Shown: in pieces, positions 42,475 through 51,022 of the stretch | Numbering within the stretch: the stretch's first letter is position 1 | How the letters are laid out: each line of letters begins with the position of its first letter | Assembly (NCBI GenBank): GCA_018713605.1 | Contig: DVOM01000027.1 | Span: 8,908 to 72,907, forward strand | Source: Scatacola_A faecigallinarum | GTDB taxonomy: Bacteria > Pseudomonadota > Alphaproteobacteria > RF32 > CAG-239 | Length of the DNA: 64,000 nt | Direction of reading: 5' to 3' | Made by a program: the position numbers and the translations under genes | The notes under the pieces: model-generated | What the model was told of the DNA's origin: nothing | What the model saw: only the letters and a program-made list of their open reading frames with translations | The model's database searches: none

Positions 42475-43281
42475 CTAGGAATGTTCTTTCCTGAGCATAG
42501 CCAGACGCGCCATCACAAATACGCCGAGCAGCACCAGCGGCAACGACAAAATCTGTCCCATTGTAAACGAGTTGAAAAAGAATCCCATCTGCTCGTCCGG
42601 CTCACGAAACTGTTCCATGGCAATTCGGAAAACCCCGTACAAAGCCACAAACGCGGCCGAAACGAAACCGTGTCTCTCGCGCACCCATTTGTAACGCCAC
42701 AACACGTTCAACACGATGAACATCAGCACGCCCTCAAACATTGCCTCATACAGCTGCGACGGATGCCGCGGCAGATAACCGCCGCTCGGAAAACGTACCG
42801 CCCACGGCACGTCGGTTATCCTGCCCCACAACTCGTCGTTCACAAAATTGGCCAGCCGGCCGCAAAATATGCCGATTGGCGCATACAAAACCACCAAATC
42901 CGTCAGCCGCAGAAAACCGTAATTTATCTTGCGCGCAAACAGCCAAAGCGCAGCCACGACGCCAAGCACGCCGCCATGGAAAGACATGCCGCCCTGCCAG
43001 ATTTCCAAAATCCGCAGCGGATTTTCCCAGAAATATCCTTTGCCGTAAAACAGAACATAACCCAAACGGCCGCCCAGAATAATGCCCAGCGTCAGATAGA
43101 AAACCATGTCCTCAACATTTGTCCGGCTCAGTCCCAGATCATATTTTTTCACGTTGCGGTTAATCAAATACCAACCGGCCAGAATACCGAAAAGATACGC
43201 CATCGAATACCAGCGCACCGCCACGGGACCGATTGAAAACATAATCGGCGAAATATCCGGAAACTCAAGACCTGTCATCAT
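42475..43281 (-). CDS. lgt: Prolipoprotein diacylglyceryl transferase
   Basis: About 268 residues from ATG 43281 (AAGGAAAG upstream); the longer frame is not family-like. Seven membrane helices; HGGVLGVVAALWLFARK and the Lgt signature GRLANFVNDELWGRITDVPWAVRFP, then PRHPSQLYEA. Transfers diacylglycerol from phosphatidylglycerol to the Cys of lipoproteins. It therefore serves the several lipoproteins of this window. Confidence 0.95.
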   Translation of the reverse strand: MMTGLEFPDISPIMFSIGPVAVRWYSMAYLFGILAGWYLINRNVKKYDLGLSRTNVEDMVFYLTLGIILGGRLGYVLFYGKGYFWENPLRILEIWQGGMSFHGGVLGVVAALWLFARKINYGFLRLTDLVVLYAPIGIFCGRLANFVNDELWGRITDVPWAVRFPSGGYLPRHPSQLYEAMFEGVLMFIVLNVLWRYKWVRERHGFVSAAFVALYGVFRIAMEQFREPDEQMGFFFNSFTMGQILSLPLVLLGVFVMARLAMLRKEHS

Positions 43282-43538
43282 TTTTTCTTTCCTTGGTTGG
43301 CAATTGATTAAAACTATATTAACAAAAAAAAATATATCCACACCTAAAAATTTTTAATTTGCACCGTTCCTTGTCAGTCTACTGATTTAACGTAAATTTT
43401 CTTTTGAAATTTTTTTTGTTTCCCGATTTAGGTGGAAAACTTTTTTTAATTTATTGTAATCGCCGACTCGGTAATGCAATCTGTTTTTATCACGACGCGG
43501 TCGCGGCTGCAAAACTAACCCAGGTGGAGAAGCTCACA

Positions 43539-44036
43539 ATGAATCCGGCAAAGAATTTAGCCCCTGAATACAATCCGATAGACACGGTTGAAAACATTTT
43601 CAGCACCCGTTCTTTCGAGTTGGAACGCCGCAGTCTGAACGAAGTCGTGGTTGAAGTGCAGGGCAAATGGAACAACATGCTGCTCTTTTTTGCCTGGGAA
43701 CAGAACATGCGCTGCCTGCATCTTTCCTGTCTGATGGATATTGAAAGCACCATTGAAGACCGCAGCAAAATCTTTGAACTGCTGGCACTGGCCAACGAAG
43801 AACTCTGGGTTGGGCATTTTTCTTACTGGACCGAACAAAACATGCCGGTTTTCAAACACTCCGTCATCATTAACGATGACGAAGAAATGGTCGAAAACAA
43901 AGTTTCGCAGATTATCGACATCGCCATCAAGGAATGTGAACGCATGTATCCGATTTTCAATGTTGTCCTTACCCGCGGCATGGACCCCAGACAGGCGCTC
44001 TATCCGATGATGATGGAAACCAAGGGTTCAGCCTGA
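43539..44036 (+). CDS. YbjN-domain protein
   Basis: About 165 residues from ATG 43539, which has GGTGGAG 10 bases upstream; the frame is open 135 bases further but that part has no coding look. The whole protein is a YbjN-like type III secretion chaperone fold: ERRSLNEVVVEVQGKWNNMLLFFAWEQNMRCLHLSCLMD and NEELWVGHFSYWTEQNMPVFKHSVI. YbjN proteins of alphaproteobacteria are common, soluble and of unclear function. 257-base leader region upstream is AT-rich; nothing specific found in it. Confidence 0.82.
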   Translation: MNPAKNLAPEYNPIDTVENIFSTRSFELERRSLNEVVVEVQGKWNNMLLFFAWEQNMRCLHLSCLMDIESTIEDRSKIFELLALANEELWVGHFSYWTEQNMPVFKHSVIINDDEEMVENKVSQIIDIAIKECERMYPIFNVVLTRGMDPRQALYPMMMETKGSA

Positions 44037-44042
44037 AACCAC

Positions 44043-44083
44043 AAAAAAAAGGTCTTCGCCGCAACCGGCAAAAACCTTTTCTT
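44043..44083. terminator. Terminator between ybjN and the ACP-like gene
   Basis: AAAAAGGT ... GCCG-CAA-CCGGC ... ACCTTTT followed by CTTTTTC; imperfect stem between convergent genes, usable in both directions. Confidence 0.6.
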
Positions 44084-44085
44084 TT

Positions 44086-44322
44086 TCACGCAAACAGATA
44101 AACCTGCTCCGCTAAATCCCCGAAAGTCCGCACTTCCGTTTCCAAAACAAACGAGGGAACGCAAACGCCCAGATGTTCTTCAATCAACAGGCTCAGCCTC
44201 AACATGTCAAGCTCGTCAATCCCCAGCAGGAGAAGTTCCGTCCCGTCGTCAATTTCAGACATTGACGCAACCACGCCGAACTGGCAGACAAGCAGCTCTT
44301 TCAGTTCATCTTTGTAATCCAT
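44086..44322 (-). CDS. Acyl-carrier-protein-like protein lacking the pantetheine serine
   Basis: 78 residues with ACP helical layout (KDELKELLVCQFGVVASMSEI, then LLLGIDELDMLRLSLLIEEHLGVCV). At the site where ACPs have DSL, this protein has D-E-L: Glu37 replaces the Ser that accepts 4'-phosphopantetheine (compare Ser37 of AcpP at 47066-47299). It therefore cannot carry an acyl group by the normal mechanism. Downstream partner in a two-gene unit with a small membrane protein (6-base gap). May be a structural or regulatory ACP mimic. Confidence 0.7.
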   Translation of the reverse strand: MDYKDELKELLVCQFGVVASMSEIDDGTELLLLGIDELDMLRLSLLIEEHLGVCVPSFVLETEVRTFGDLAEQVYLFA

Positions 44323-44328
44323 AATAAA

Positions 44329-44598
44329 TTATTTTTTGGTTTTTAAATGCTTGCCGCAGATGTAAATTATCCACACTGCCGCGGCAATAACAAAATCACA
44401 AAACACCCAGCCTTTAAAAAGGGCAAAATCATTCACGACCACCACAAACTGAGTCATGAAGATACAGGTCAGAACATTAAGAAGCATCGCCGGAATACGC
44501 GGATTGACCTTTTTCAGCTTAAACATTTTCAGGTTAAACCGAAACGACAAACCCGCGGCAACGACAGCTCCGCTGACTAAAATCACATTTTGAAACAT
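44329..44598 (-). CDS. Small membrane protein upstream of the ACP-like gene
   Basis: 89 residues with three hydrophobic stretches (about 3-20, 36-56, 61-82) and a positively charged C-terminus (GKHLKTKK). No family recognised. Coupled to the ACP-like gene by a short gap, suggesting a joint role at the inner membrane. Confidence 0.55.
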   Translation of the reverse strand: MFQNVILVSGAVVAAGLSFRFNLKMFKLKKVNPRIPAMLLNVLTCIFMTQFVVVVNDFALFKGWVFCDFVIAAAVWIIYICGKHLKTKK

Positions 44599-44695
44599 AA
44601 TATTTAATTTTTAATGATAAAGACACATATCTATAAACAGTTATGCGTTAATTTAACCTTTTTTGTCCAAAATGTAAACCGAAAATAACCGGAAA

Positions 44696-45652
44696 TTAAT
44701 TTCTGATTGAACGAACCCAGGCCTTCACATTGCGGTTATGCTCATTCAGGCTTCTGGCAAAACGATGACCTCCTTTGCCGTCGGCCACGAAATACAGATA
44801 ATCGCTCTGCTGCGGGCGGGCAGCGGCCATAAGCGCCTCTCGCCCCGGATTGCAGATTGGTCCCGGCGGCAAACCGTAATTCAGATAAGTATTGTAGGGA
44901 CTGTCGATTTTCAGGTCGGCGCGTTTCAAACTGCGTCCGAACGAAGTTTCGCCCTCCGTAATCGCATAAATTACCGTAGGATCGGTTTGCAGCCTCATAC
45001 CTTTCTTCAGACGGTTCAGAAACACGGAAGCCACCAGCGGTCTTTCTTCCGGCACACCGGTTTCCTTTTCGATAATCGAAGCGAGCGTCAGCAGTTCGTT
45101 AACGTCCTTCAGCGGCAGACTGCTGTCGCGGGAAGCCCAGACTTCTTCCAGCGCTTTCTGCATAGCGGCCCGCGCCTGCAGGATAATGCTGTTGCGGCTG
45201 GCTCCGAGTTCAAAACTGTAGGTCTCCGGCAACAGCTCTCCCTCCTTGACGTCAAGGTCAATCTCGCCTTCCAAATCGGGATAATTGGCAATCAGATACA
45301 TAATCTGACCGCTGGTCAGTCCTTCGGGAATGGTTATCCGGCGGAAAAAAACTTCCCCGCGCGCAATCTTGTCCATCGCGGCCTGCAACGAAATCGCCGG
45401 CATAAACTGGTACTCGCCGGCTTTGAGATGCTTGGCCAGCCCGTTGATTCTGGCCATAATGCGAAACAGCCAGGGCTTATCAATCACGCCGGCGCGCGAC
45501 AACTCTTCCGCCACCGTTTTCAGCGACGCCCCTTTCGGAACCACCACATTGGTAACGTTAAGGAGCGGACCGCCTTCCGCAATCCACCCCTTAATCTGCA
45601 TATAAGCCAGCACCGACAAAACAATCAGAAAAATGATAATAAGCTTTTTCAT
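44696..45652 (-). CDS. mltG: Endolytic murein transglycosylase MltG
   Basis: 318-residue YceG-family protein with one N-terminal membrane segment (about 2-18), LysM-like part, and catalytic domain: LASIIEKETGVPEERPLVASVFLNRLKKGMRLQTDPTVIYAI (catalytic Glu in EKETG, about 219) and YNTYLNYGLPPGPICNPG. Cleaves nascent glycan strands in the periplasm, setting chain length. Follows fabF by 17 bases, the conserved acpP-fabF-mltG order. Confidence 0.93.
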   Translation of the reverse strand: MKKLIIIFLIVLSVLAYMQIKGWIAEGGPLLNVTNVVVPKGASLKTVAEELSRAGVIDKPWLFRIMARINGLAKHLKAGEYQFMPAISLQAAMDKIARGEVFFRRITIPEGLTSGQIMYLIANYPDLEGEIDLDVKEGELLPETYSFELGASRNSIILQARAAMQKALEEVWASRDSSLPLKDVNELLTLASIIEKETGVPEERPLVASVFLNRLKKGMRLQTDPTVIYAITEGETSFGRSLKRADLKIDSPYNTYLNYGLPPGPICNPGREALMAAARPQQSDYLYFVADGKGGHRFARSLNEHNRNVKAWVRSIRN

Positions 45653-45669
45653 CGGTGTTCTTTACACGG

Positions 45670-46938
45670 CTAAGCTTCGTATTTCTTGAAAATCAGCGAA
45701 GAATTCGTACCGCCGAAGCCAAACGAGTTCGACATGACAGCCTTCAGTGCCTTCGGTTTTGCTTTCAGCGGAACCAAATCCATATGGGCAACCTCGTCAG
45801 CCGGATTCTCAAGGTTCAGGGTCGGCGGACAGATTTGATCCTGCAGCGCCTTGACGGACAGAACCGCCTCAACGGCACCGGCAGCGCCCAGCAGGTGGCC
45901 GATGGCCGATTTTGTAGAAGACATCGAAACCGTCTTCATGTTTTCGCCGAACAGACGTTCAACCGCCTGCGCTTCGCCGACGTCTCCGGCCGGCGTAGAA
46001 GTTCCGTGCGCATTGATATAACCGATGTCGCTTAATTCAATGCCATGTTCCTTGGCATGTGCTGCCGCCTGTTTCATGGCACGATAAGCACCGTCGCCCG
46101 AAGGCGCGGTAATATGATAAGCGTCGCCGCTCATGCCATAACCGACGACTTCGGCATAAATTTTGGCGCCGCGGGCTTTGGCATGCTCCAATTCTTCAAG
46201 CACCAGAGCACCGGAACCTTCGCCCATGACAAAACCGCTGCGATCCTTGTCCCAGGGACGGGAAGCCTTTTCCGGATTGTCGTTGAAAGAGGTTGTTACC
46301 GCACGCAGACGGGAGAAGCCGGCCAGCGACAGAACATTGACCGCAGATTCGGCACCGCCGGCTACCATAACGTCCGCATCGCCCATGGCAATAATGCGCA
46401 TGGCGTCGCCGATGGCGTGCGTGCCGGTCGAACATGCCGTAACGCAGGCATGATTCGGACCTTTATACTTATAGGCAATCGAAAGGTTGCCGGAAATCAT
46501 GTTAATCAGACAGGCCGGAATAAAAAACGGCGACATTTTGTGACAGCCGGATTCATTAAAAATCAGCGAATTTTCGTAAATCGTCTGCAGGCCGCCGATG
46601 CCGGAACCCATCATAACGCCGGAACGGAACTGGTCTTCGTCGGTCTCCGGTTTCCAGCCGGAATCTTCAATTGCGTCACCGCCTGCGGCCAGGCCGTAAA
46701 GGATAAACTTGTCAACTTTTTTCTGATCTTTGGGAGCCATAACGGTATCCGGATCAAACTGGTTCTCTTCCTTGCCGAACGGAACCTGGCCGGCTATCTG
46801 GCAGGGAATGTCCTTCAAATCGATATTGTCGATTTTCCTGATGCCCGATTTACCGTCCAAAATGTTTTTCCAGTTAAAGTCTACGCCTCTTCCGAAAGGA
46901 GAAACCATACCCAGTCCGGTTACAACAACTCTTCTCAT
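45670..46938 (-). CDS. fabF: 3-oxoacyl-ACP synthase II (FabF)
   Basis: 422-residue beta-ketoacyl-ACP synthase. Catalytic Cys in TACSTGTHAIGDAM (about 169), His in INAHGTSTPAGD (about 310) and His in KSAIGHLLGAAGAVEA (about 347). Elongates acyl chains during fatty acid synthesis, using AcpP encoded just upstream. A terminator lies between acpP and fabF, so the two may be differentially expressed. Confidence 0.96.
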   Translation of the reverse strand: MRRVVVTGLGMVSPFGRGVDFNWKNILDGKSGIRKIDNIDLKDIPCQIAGQVPFGKEENQFDPDTVMAPKDQKKVDKFILYGLAAGGDAIEDSGWKPETDEDQFRSGVMMGSGIGGLQTIYENSLIFNESGCHKMSPFFIPACLINMISGNLSIAYKYKGPNHACVTACSTGTHAIGDAMRIIAMGDADVMVAGGAESAVNVLSLAGFSRLRAVTTSFNDNPEKASRPWDKDRSGFVMGEGSGALVLEELEHAKARGAKIYAEVVGYGMSGDAYHITAPSGDGAYRAMKQAAAHAKEHGIELSDIGYINAHGTSTPAGDVGEAQAVERLFGENMKTVSMSSTKSAIGHLLGAAGAVEAVLSVKALQDQICPPTLNLENPADEVAHMDLVPLKAKPKALKAVMSNSFGFGGTNSSLIFKKYEA

Positions 46939-47012
46939 TAATTAACTCCGAATAAGTTACATCATTGAGCACAGTAAAAAAACAGCTGCGCAATTCAACA
47001 CTCTATTATATG

Positions 47013-47039
47013 AAAAAACTCGCTTAGTCAAGCGAGTTT
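47013..47039 (-). terminator. Terminator or attenuator after acpP
   Basis: AAACTCGCTT (47016-47025) with AAGCGAGTTT (47030-47039); on the minus strand it is followed by TTTTTTC. It lies 27 bases after the acpP stop, giving acpP its own short transcript and reduced read-through to fabF. Confidence 0.8.
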
Positions 47040-47065
47040 CATCAATTGTACAAAGCCTGTGCGAC

Positions 47066-47299
47066 TTATGCGTTCTTGGAAAGATAGTCGATAGCGTCTT
47101 TTACAGTCAGAATTTTTTCAGCGGCTTCGTCCGGAATTTCACAACCGAATTCTTCTTCGAAAGCCATAACCAACTCTACTGTATCCAAGCTGTCAGCGCC
47201 CAGATCATCGATGAAGCTTGCGGTATCGGTAACTTTAGATTCTTCGACGCCAAGGTGTTCTGCAACAATTTTCTTAACGCGGTTAGCTGTATCAGTCAT
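47066..47299 (-). CDS. acpP: Acyl carrier protein
   Basis: 77 residues from ATG 47299 (GAGG 8 bases upstream). Canonical ACP with the modification site DLGADSLDTVELVMAFEEEFG, Ser37. Carries growing acyl chains for fatty acid and lipid A synthesis. First of acpP-fabF-mltG. An AT-rich promoter region with TTGTCA and TATATA elements lies in the preceding 100 bases. Confidence 0.96.
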   Translation of the reverse strand: MTDTANRVKKIVAEHLGVEESKVTDTASFIDDLGADSLDTVELVMAFEEEFGCEIPDEAAEKILTVKDAIDYLSKNA

Positions 47300-47524
47300 A
47301 TGGATAAACCTCAAAAAATATTAAAACAAATTTTCAGACCTCCCGGCCTGTGATTGACTAGTTAGCACAAATTTATATAATTTGACAAGCATTATTTTCA
47401 AATGCGGAGGCAAAGCCCGGACAAAAAAGCCCGAAAACGCCGAAAAACCCGCCTTTTCAGCCGCTTAAAAAAGTGGATAAATTGCGCACGGATATTTTTT
47501 CCGCCGCATAAACGCCGCTTTCTG

Positions 47525-47553
47525 TTGACAATTCGGCATTAAGGAAATAATCA
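47525..47553 (+). promoter_or_regulatory. Candidate promoter of the 47595 gene
   Basis: TTGACA (47525-47530) and TAATCA (47548-47553) with a 17-base spacer, about 40 bases before the start codon. The -35 is consensus, the -10 is weak. The bases 47300-47524 show no gene. Confidence 0.5.
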
Positions 47554-47594
47554 TTATATACAGTTATTCAACTCTGGTTTTAAGGTGAAACAAA

Positions 47595-47882
47595 ATGAAA
47601 AAGATTTTCTACATAGTTCTGGTCATCGTCGCCCTGATGGTTATCAGCCGCTTTGTCAAACAGGGCAATCAGACCGTTCCGTCCGAAGTCATTGCCGTTG
47701 AAGAAGTTGTCCCCGAGGGCGCCGAAGCTGCCGAAGCGGTCAGCGAAGAAGTCGCCGTCGACGAAAACGGCAACCCGATTGCCGAAGAGGAAACCGTCAG
47801 CGAAGCCGAAGCGGTCAGTGTTGAGGAAGCCGCAGACCCGGCCGAGGAAGAAACGCCGGCCGACGCCGTTCCCGCCGAATAA
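47595..47882 (+). CDS. Small membrane-anchored acidic protein
   Basis: 95 residues: N-terminal membrane anchor MKKIFYIVLVIVALMVISRF followed by a low-complexity tail of Glu, Ala, Val and Pro (GAEAAEAVSEEVAVDENGNP and similar). Strongly acidic. No domain recognised. Single gene with its own promoter and terminator; AAGGTG lies before the ATG. May be a periplasmic or surface-facing acidic spacer. Confidence 0.65.
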   Translation: MKKIFYIVLVIVALMVISRFVKQGNQTVPSEVIAVEEVVPEGAEAAEAVSEEVAVDENGNPIAEEETVSEAEAVSVEEAADPAEEETPADAVPAE

Positions 47883-47901
47883 ACCGGTTAAGAATTGTTA
47901 C

Positions 47902-47933
47902 AAAAAGGTCATCATTTTTGATGACCTTTTTTA
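47902..47933 (+). terminator. Terminator after the acidic membrane protein gene
   Basis: AAAAAGGTCATCA, loop TTTT, TGATGACCTTTTTT: a perfect 13-bp stem with T-tract. Confidence 0.92.
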
Positions 47934-48036
47934 TTGTATTTCGAAAAAAAATTCCTATATTAGCACATGAAAATTTATAGTGGAAAAAATAACTCTTGTG
48001 CAGAATGCGCACCAGACAAGCTTGAAAGGAAAAAAG

Positions 48037-49008
48037 ATGAAAGTAGGAATTATAGGTGCCGGCTCCGTAGGTTCGGCAACGGCATTCGCCCTGATTATGA
48101 GAGGCGTCGCCCGCAAAGTCGTTTTGATTGACGCCAATGAAAAGAAAGCCCAGGCCGAAGCCATGGACATTGCCCACGCTGCGCCGTTCGCTTATGCCAA
48201 TAAGGTCAAGGCCGGAACTTATGAAGATTTGAAAGGCGCCGAAGTCGTCATCGTTACCGCCGGAGCCAACCAGAAACCCGGAGAAACCCGCATAGACCTG
48301 CTCGGCCGCAATGCCAAAATCTTTGAAAGCATTATTCCCCAGGTTGCCAAATATGCGCCGGACACCATCCTGCTCATTACCTCCAATCCCGCCGACATCA
48401 TGACCGAAGTCGCCATTAAACTTTCAGGTTTTCCGCGGGAACGCGTCATCGGCAGCGGCACCGTGCTCGACACCTCCCGCTTCCGCACCCTGCTCGGCTA
48501 CCATCTCGGGGTTTCGCCGAAATCGATTCACGCCAACGTCCTCGGCGAACACGGCGACAGCGAAGTCCTTGCCTGGTCGAACGGCGACGCCGGCTCGGTA
48601 CAGATTGAAGAACTGGCCCGTATGGAAAACAAACCCTTTACCGCCGATGTCAAGGCACATATCGACGACTGCGTCCGCAATGCCGCCTACAAGATTATCG
48701 ACGGCAAAGGCGCCACCTTCTATGGCATTGCCGGCGCGTTGTGCCAAATCTGCCAGGCCATATCCAATAACGAATATGCCATTCTGACCGTATCCACCCA
48801 CCACGATGATGTCGAAGGCGTCAAAGACGTCTGCCTTTCGCTGCCGACCGTTGTCGGCAAACGCGGCGTCCACGGCATAATCTATCCGAAACTTTCGGAA
48901 AGCGAACACAACGACCTGCGTTACAGCGCCCAGAAAATCAAGGAATATTCCGACAAAGCCGTCGAAATCGTTTCCAAAGATCTCGAAGAAGGCCTGAAAT
49001 CGGCTTAA
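48037..49008 (+). CDS. ldh: L-lactate dehydrogenase
   Basis: 323 residues from ATG 48037 (AAGGAAAAAAG upstream). NAD-binding GAGSVGSATAF (7-17); active-site loop AGANQKPGETR with Gln79 at the position that selects lactate (malate dehydrogenases have Arg), Arg85; DTSRFR and proton-relay His in LGEHGDSE. The Gln marks it as lactate rather than malate dehydrogenase. Reduces pyruvate to L-lactate to reoxidise NADH, in keeping with a fermentative life style. Confidence 0.88.
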   Translation: MKVGIIGAGSVGSATAFALIMRGVARKVVLIDANEKKAQAEAMDIAHAAPFAYANKVKAGTYEDLKGAEVVIVTAGANQKPGETRIDLLGRNAKIFESIIPQVAKYAPDTILLITSNPADIMTEVAIKLSGFPRERVIGSGTVLDTSRFRTLLGYHLGVSPKSIHANVLGEHGDSEVLAWSNGDAGSVQIEELARMENKPFTADVKAHIDDCVRNAAYKIIDGKGATFYGIAGALCQICQAISNNEYAILTVSTHHDDVEGVKDVCLSLPTVVGKRGVHGIIYPKLSESEHNDLRYSAQKIKEYSDKAVEIVSKDLEEGLKSA

Positions 49009-49031
49009 TAACAAATTTCTGGTTTGATTTT

Positions 49032-49071
49032 ATCCTCCTCTTGCCGTATATTGCGCAGAGGAGGATTTTTT
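49032..49071 (+). promoter_or_regulatory. Hairpin holding the mtaB ribosome-binding site
   Basis: ATCCTCCTCT (49032-49041) pairs perfectly with AGAGGAGGAT (49057-49066), then TTTTTT and directly the mtaB ATG at 49072. It looks like the ldh terminator, but its 3' arm contains GGAGGA, the Shine-Dalgarno sequence of mtaB, so the hairpin would both end ldh transcripts and mask the mtaB start on read-through RNA. Confidence 0.75.
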
Positions 49072-50115
49072 ATGGTTGAAGTCGTTACGTTCGGATGCAG
49101 AATAAACTCTTATGAATCGGAAGTTTTAAAAGAAAAGCTTGCCGCTTTGGACAACGTTGTCATTGTCAACACCTGCGCCGTCACCGGCGAGGCTGAACGC
49201 CAGTGCCGGCAGGCCATCCGCAAACTCCGCCGCGAAAACCCGGACGCCCGGATAATCGTTACCGGCTGTGCCGCTCAGATAGCGCCGCGCAAATTTGCTT
49301 CCATGCCGGAGGTCGATCTGGTACTCGGCAACGGGGAAAAGGCCGAAATCGAAAAATACCTGGCCGGCAACCTTACCGAAAAAAGCATTGTCGGCGACAT
49401 TTTTTCCTATGACGACTACGACCGTTACCTGATAACCGGCTTTGAAGGACGCCAGCGCGCCTTTGTTCAAATCCAGCAGGGATGCAGCCACCGCTGCACC
49501 TATTGTATCGTTCCCTATGCGCGCGGCAACAACCGCTCGGTAAAGGAAGAAGACATCATCAGTCAGATTCGCGAACTTCTCGGCCGCGGTTTTGGAGAAA
49601 TCTGTCTGACCGGCGTCGACGCCTGCTCCTACCGCCCGTCTTTCAGCGGCCTGATACAGCATATTCTGGAACAGATTCCCGAACTTCCTTCGCTGCAGTT
49701 CGGCTCACTGGACCCGGCTGCCGTCGACGACGATTTTATCGCTCTGGTCGGCAGATACAGAAATGTCCATCCGCATTTTCACCTGTCTGTCCAGTCCGGC
49801 GACAACATGATACTAAAAAGGATGCGTCGCCGCCATACCCGCGAAGATGTCATTAAACTTTGCGACGCCATTCGTCGGGTACGCCCCGAAGCAACGTTCG
49901 GCGCCGATTTTATCTGCGGCTTTCCGACCGAAAGCGATGAAAATTTTCAAAACACGCTTAAATTGGTAACTGAGGCAGGCATTACCAGACTGCACGTTTT
50001 CCCCTACTCGGAACGTCCGGGAACACCCGCAGCCCTCATGCCGCAGCTTCCGGTCGAAATCCGCCGGGAACGGGCCCGCATTCTGCGTGAACAGGGAGAA
50101 ACCGACAATGACTAG
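49072..50115 (+). CDS. mtaB: tRNA t6A37 methylthiotransferase MtaB
   Basis: About 347 residues from ATG 49072. UPF0004 domain with three Cys (FGCRINSYES, NTCAVTGEAER, GCAAQ), radical SAM motif CSHRCTYCIVPYARG (about 140-154), SLDPAAVDDDFIAL, and HFHLSVQSGDNMILKRMRRRHTR, which is the MtaB-type. A C-terminal TRAM domain, usual for the family, is absent: the protein ends soon after ERPGTPAALMPQLP. Adds a methylthio group to t6A37. Starts the mtaB-ftsY-xseA unit. Confidence 0.88.
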   Translation: MVEVVTFGCRINSYESEVLKEKLAALDNVVIVNTCAVTGEAERQCRQAIRKLRRENPDARIIVTGCAAQIAPRKFASMPEVDLVLGNGEKAEIEKYLAGNLTEKSIVGDIFSYDDYDRYLITGFEGRQRAFVQIQQGCSHRCTYCIVPYARGNNRSVKEEDIISQIRELLGRGFGEICLTGVDACSYRPSFSGLIQHILEQIPELPSLQFGSLDPAAVDDDFIALVGRYRNVHPHFHLSVQSGDNMILKRMRRRHTREDVIKLCDAIRRVRPEATFGADFICGFPTESDENFQNTLKLVTEAGITRLHVFPYSERPGTPAALMPQLPVEIRRERARILREQGETDND

Positions 50116-51022
50116 CTTTTTGCAGAAATTAGGCTTTGGCCTCAAAAAGTCTTCCGCCAAGCTTACCGGCGGCATCAGCAGCATCTTTACCAAGCGCCGT
50201 GTCGACGCCCAAACGCTTGACGAACTTGAAGAACTTCTGATCAGCTCGGACATTGGCGTCCGAGCCAGCGCCAAAATCATCGGCAGCTTTGCCAAACGCC
50301 GATTGAACAAAGACGCCGGCGACACGGAAATCAAAAACGAACTTGCCGCCGACATCGAAGCAATTCTCCAGCCTTGCGAACAGCCGCTGGCAATTGACGA
50401 TACCCAAAAACCTTTCGTTATTTTGATGGTCGGGGTCAACGGCGCCGGAAAAACCACCACCATCGGCAAACTGGCAGCCAAATTCAAGGCCGGCGGCAAA
50501 CAGGTCTCGTTCATTGCCGGCGACACCTTCCGCGCCGCCGCCGTCGAGCAGCTTGAAGTCTGGGGGCAACGCTGCGGCATCCGCGTCTTCAAAGGCCCTG
50601 CCGGCTGTGACGCCGCCGGTCTTTGTTACGACGGTCTGACGGAAGCTGTCAGGCAAAAAGACGATATTGTTTTTATCGATACTGCCGGAAGACTGCAAAA
50701 CAAAACCGGCCTGATGGACGAACTGAAAAAAATCGTCCGCGTCATCGGAAAAGTCCTGCCCAAAGCGCCGCACGCCACTTTGCTGACCATTGACGCCACA
50801 ACCGGACAAAATGCCCTGTCTCAGGTACAGACCTTTAAGGAAATGGTCGACGTTACCGGCCTTGTCGTTACCAAACTTGACGGTACGGCCAAAGGCGGCA
50901 TTCTGGTCGCCGTCGCCGAAGAACAGCCCTCCCCGATTCATTACATCGGCGTCGGCGAAGGAATTGATGATCTGGACGTCTTCAACGCGGCGGACTACGC
51001 CAAAAACCTTTTGGAACTCTGA
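50108..51022 (+). CDS. ftsY: Signal recognition particle receptor FtsY
   Basis: About 304 residues from ATG 50108 (GGGAG upstream), overlapping mtaB by eight bases. N domain (about 1-90) and G domain with GVNGAGKTTTIGKLA (about 109-123), DTFRAAAVEQL, DTAGRLQNK and TKLDGTAKGG. The acidic A domain seen in enterobacteria is absent, as is usual in short forms. Docks SRP-ribosome complexes at the membrane. Confidence 0.95.
   Translation: MTSFLQKLGFGLKKSSAKLTGGISSIFTKRRVDAQTLDELEELLISSDIGVRASAKIIGSFAKRRLNKDAGDTEIKNELAADIEAILQPCEQPLAIDDTQKPFVILMVGVNGAGKTTTIGKLAAKFKAGGKQVSFIAGDTFRAAAVEQLEVWGQRCGIRVFKGPAGCDAAGLCYDGLTEAVRQKDDIVFIDTAGRLQNKTGLMDELKKIVRVIGKVLPKAPHATLLTIDATTGQNALSQVQTFKEMVDVTGLVVTKLDGTAKGGILVAVAEEQPSPIHYIGVGEGIDDLDVFNAADYAKNLLEL

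Noticed and set aside
48037..49008. Malate dehydrogenase
   Set aside because: The substrate-selecting residue is Gln, not Arg, and the GEHGDSE and DTSRFR blocks are of the lactate dehydrogenase type.
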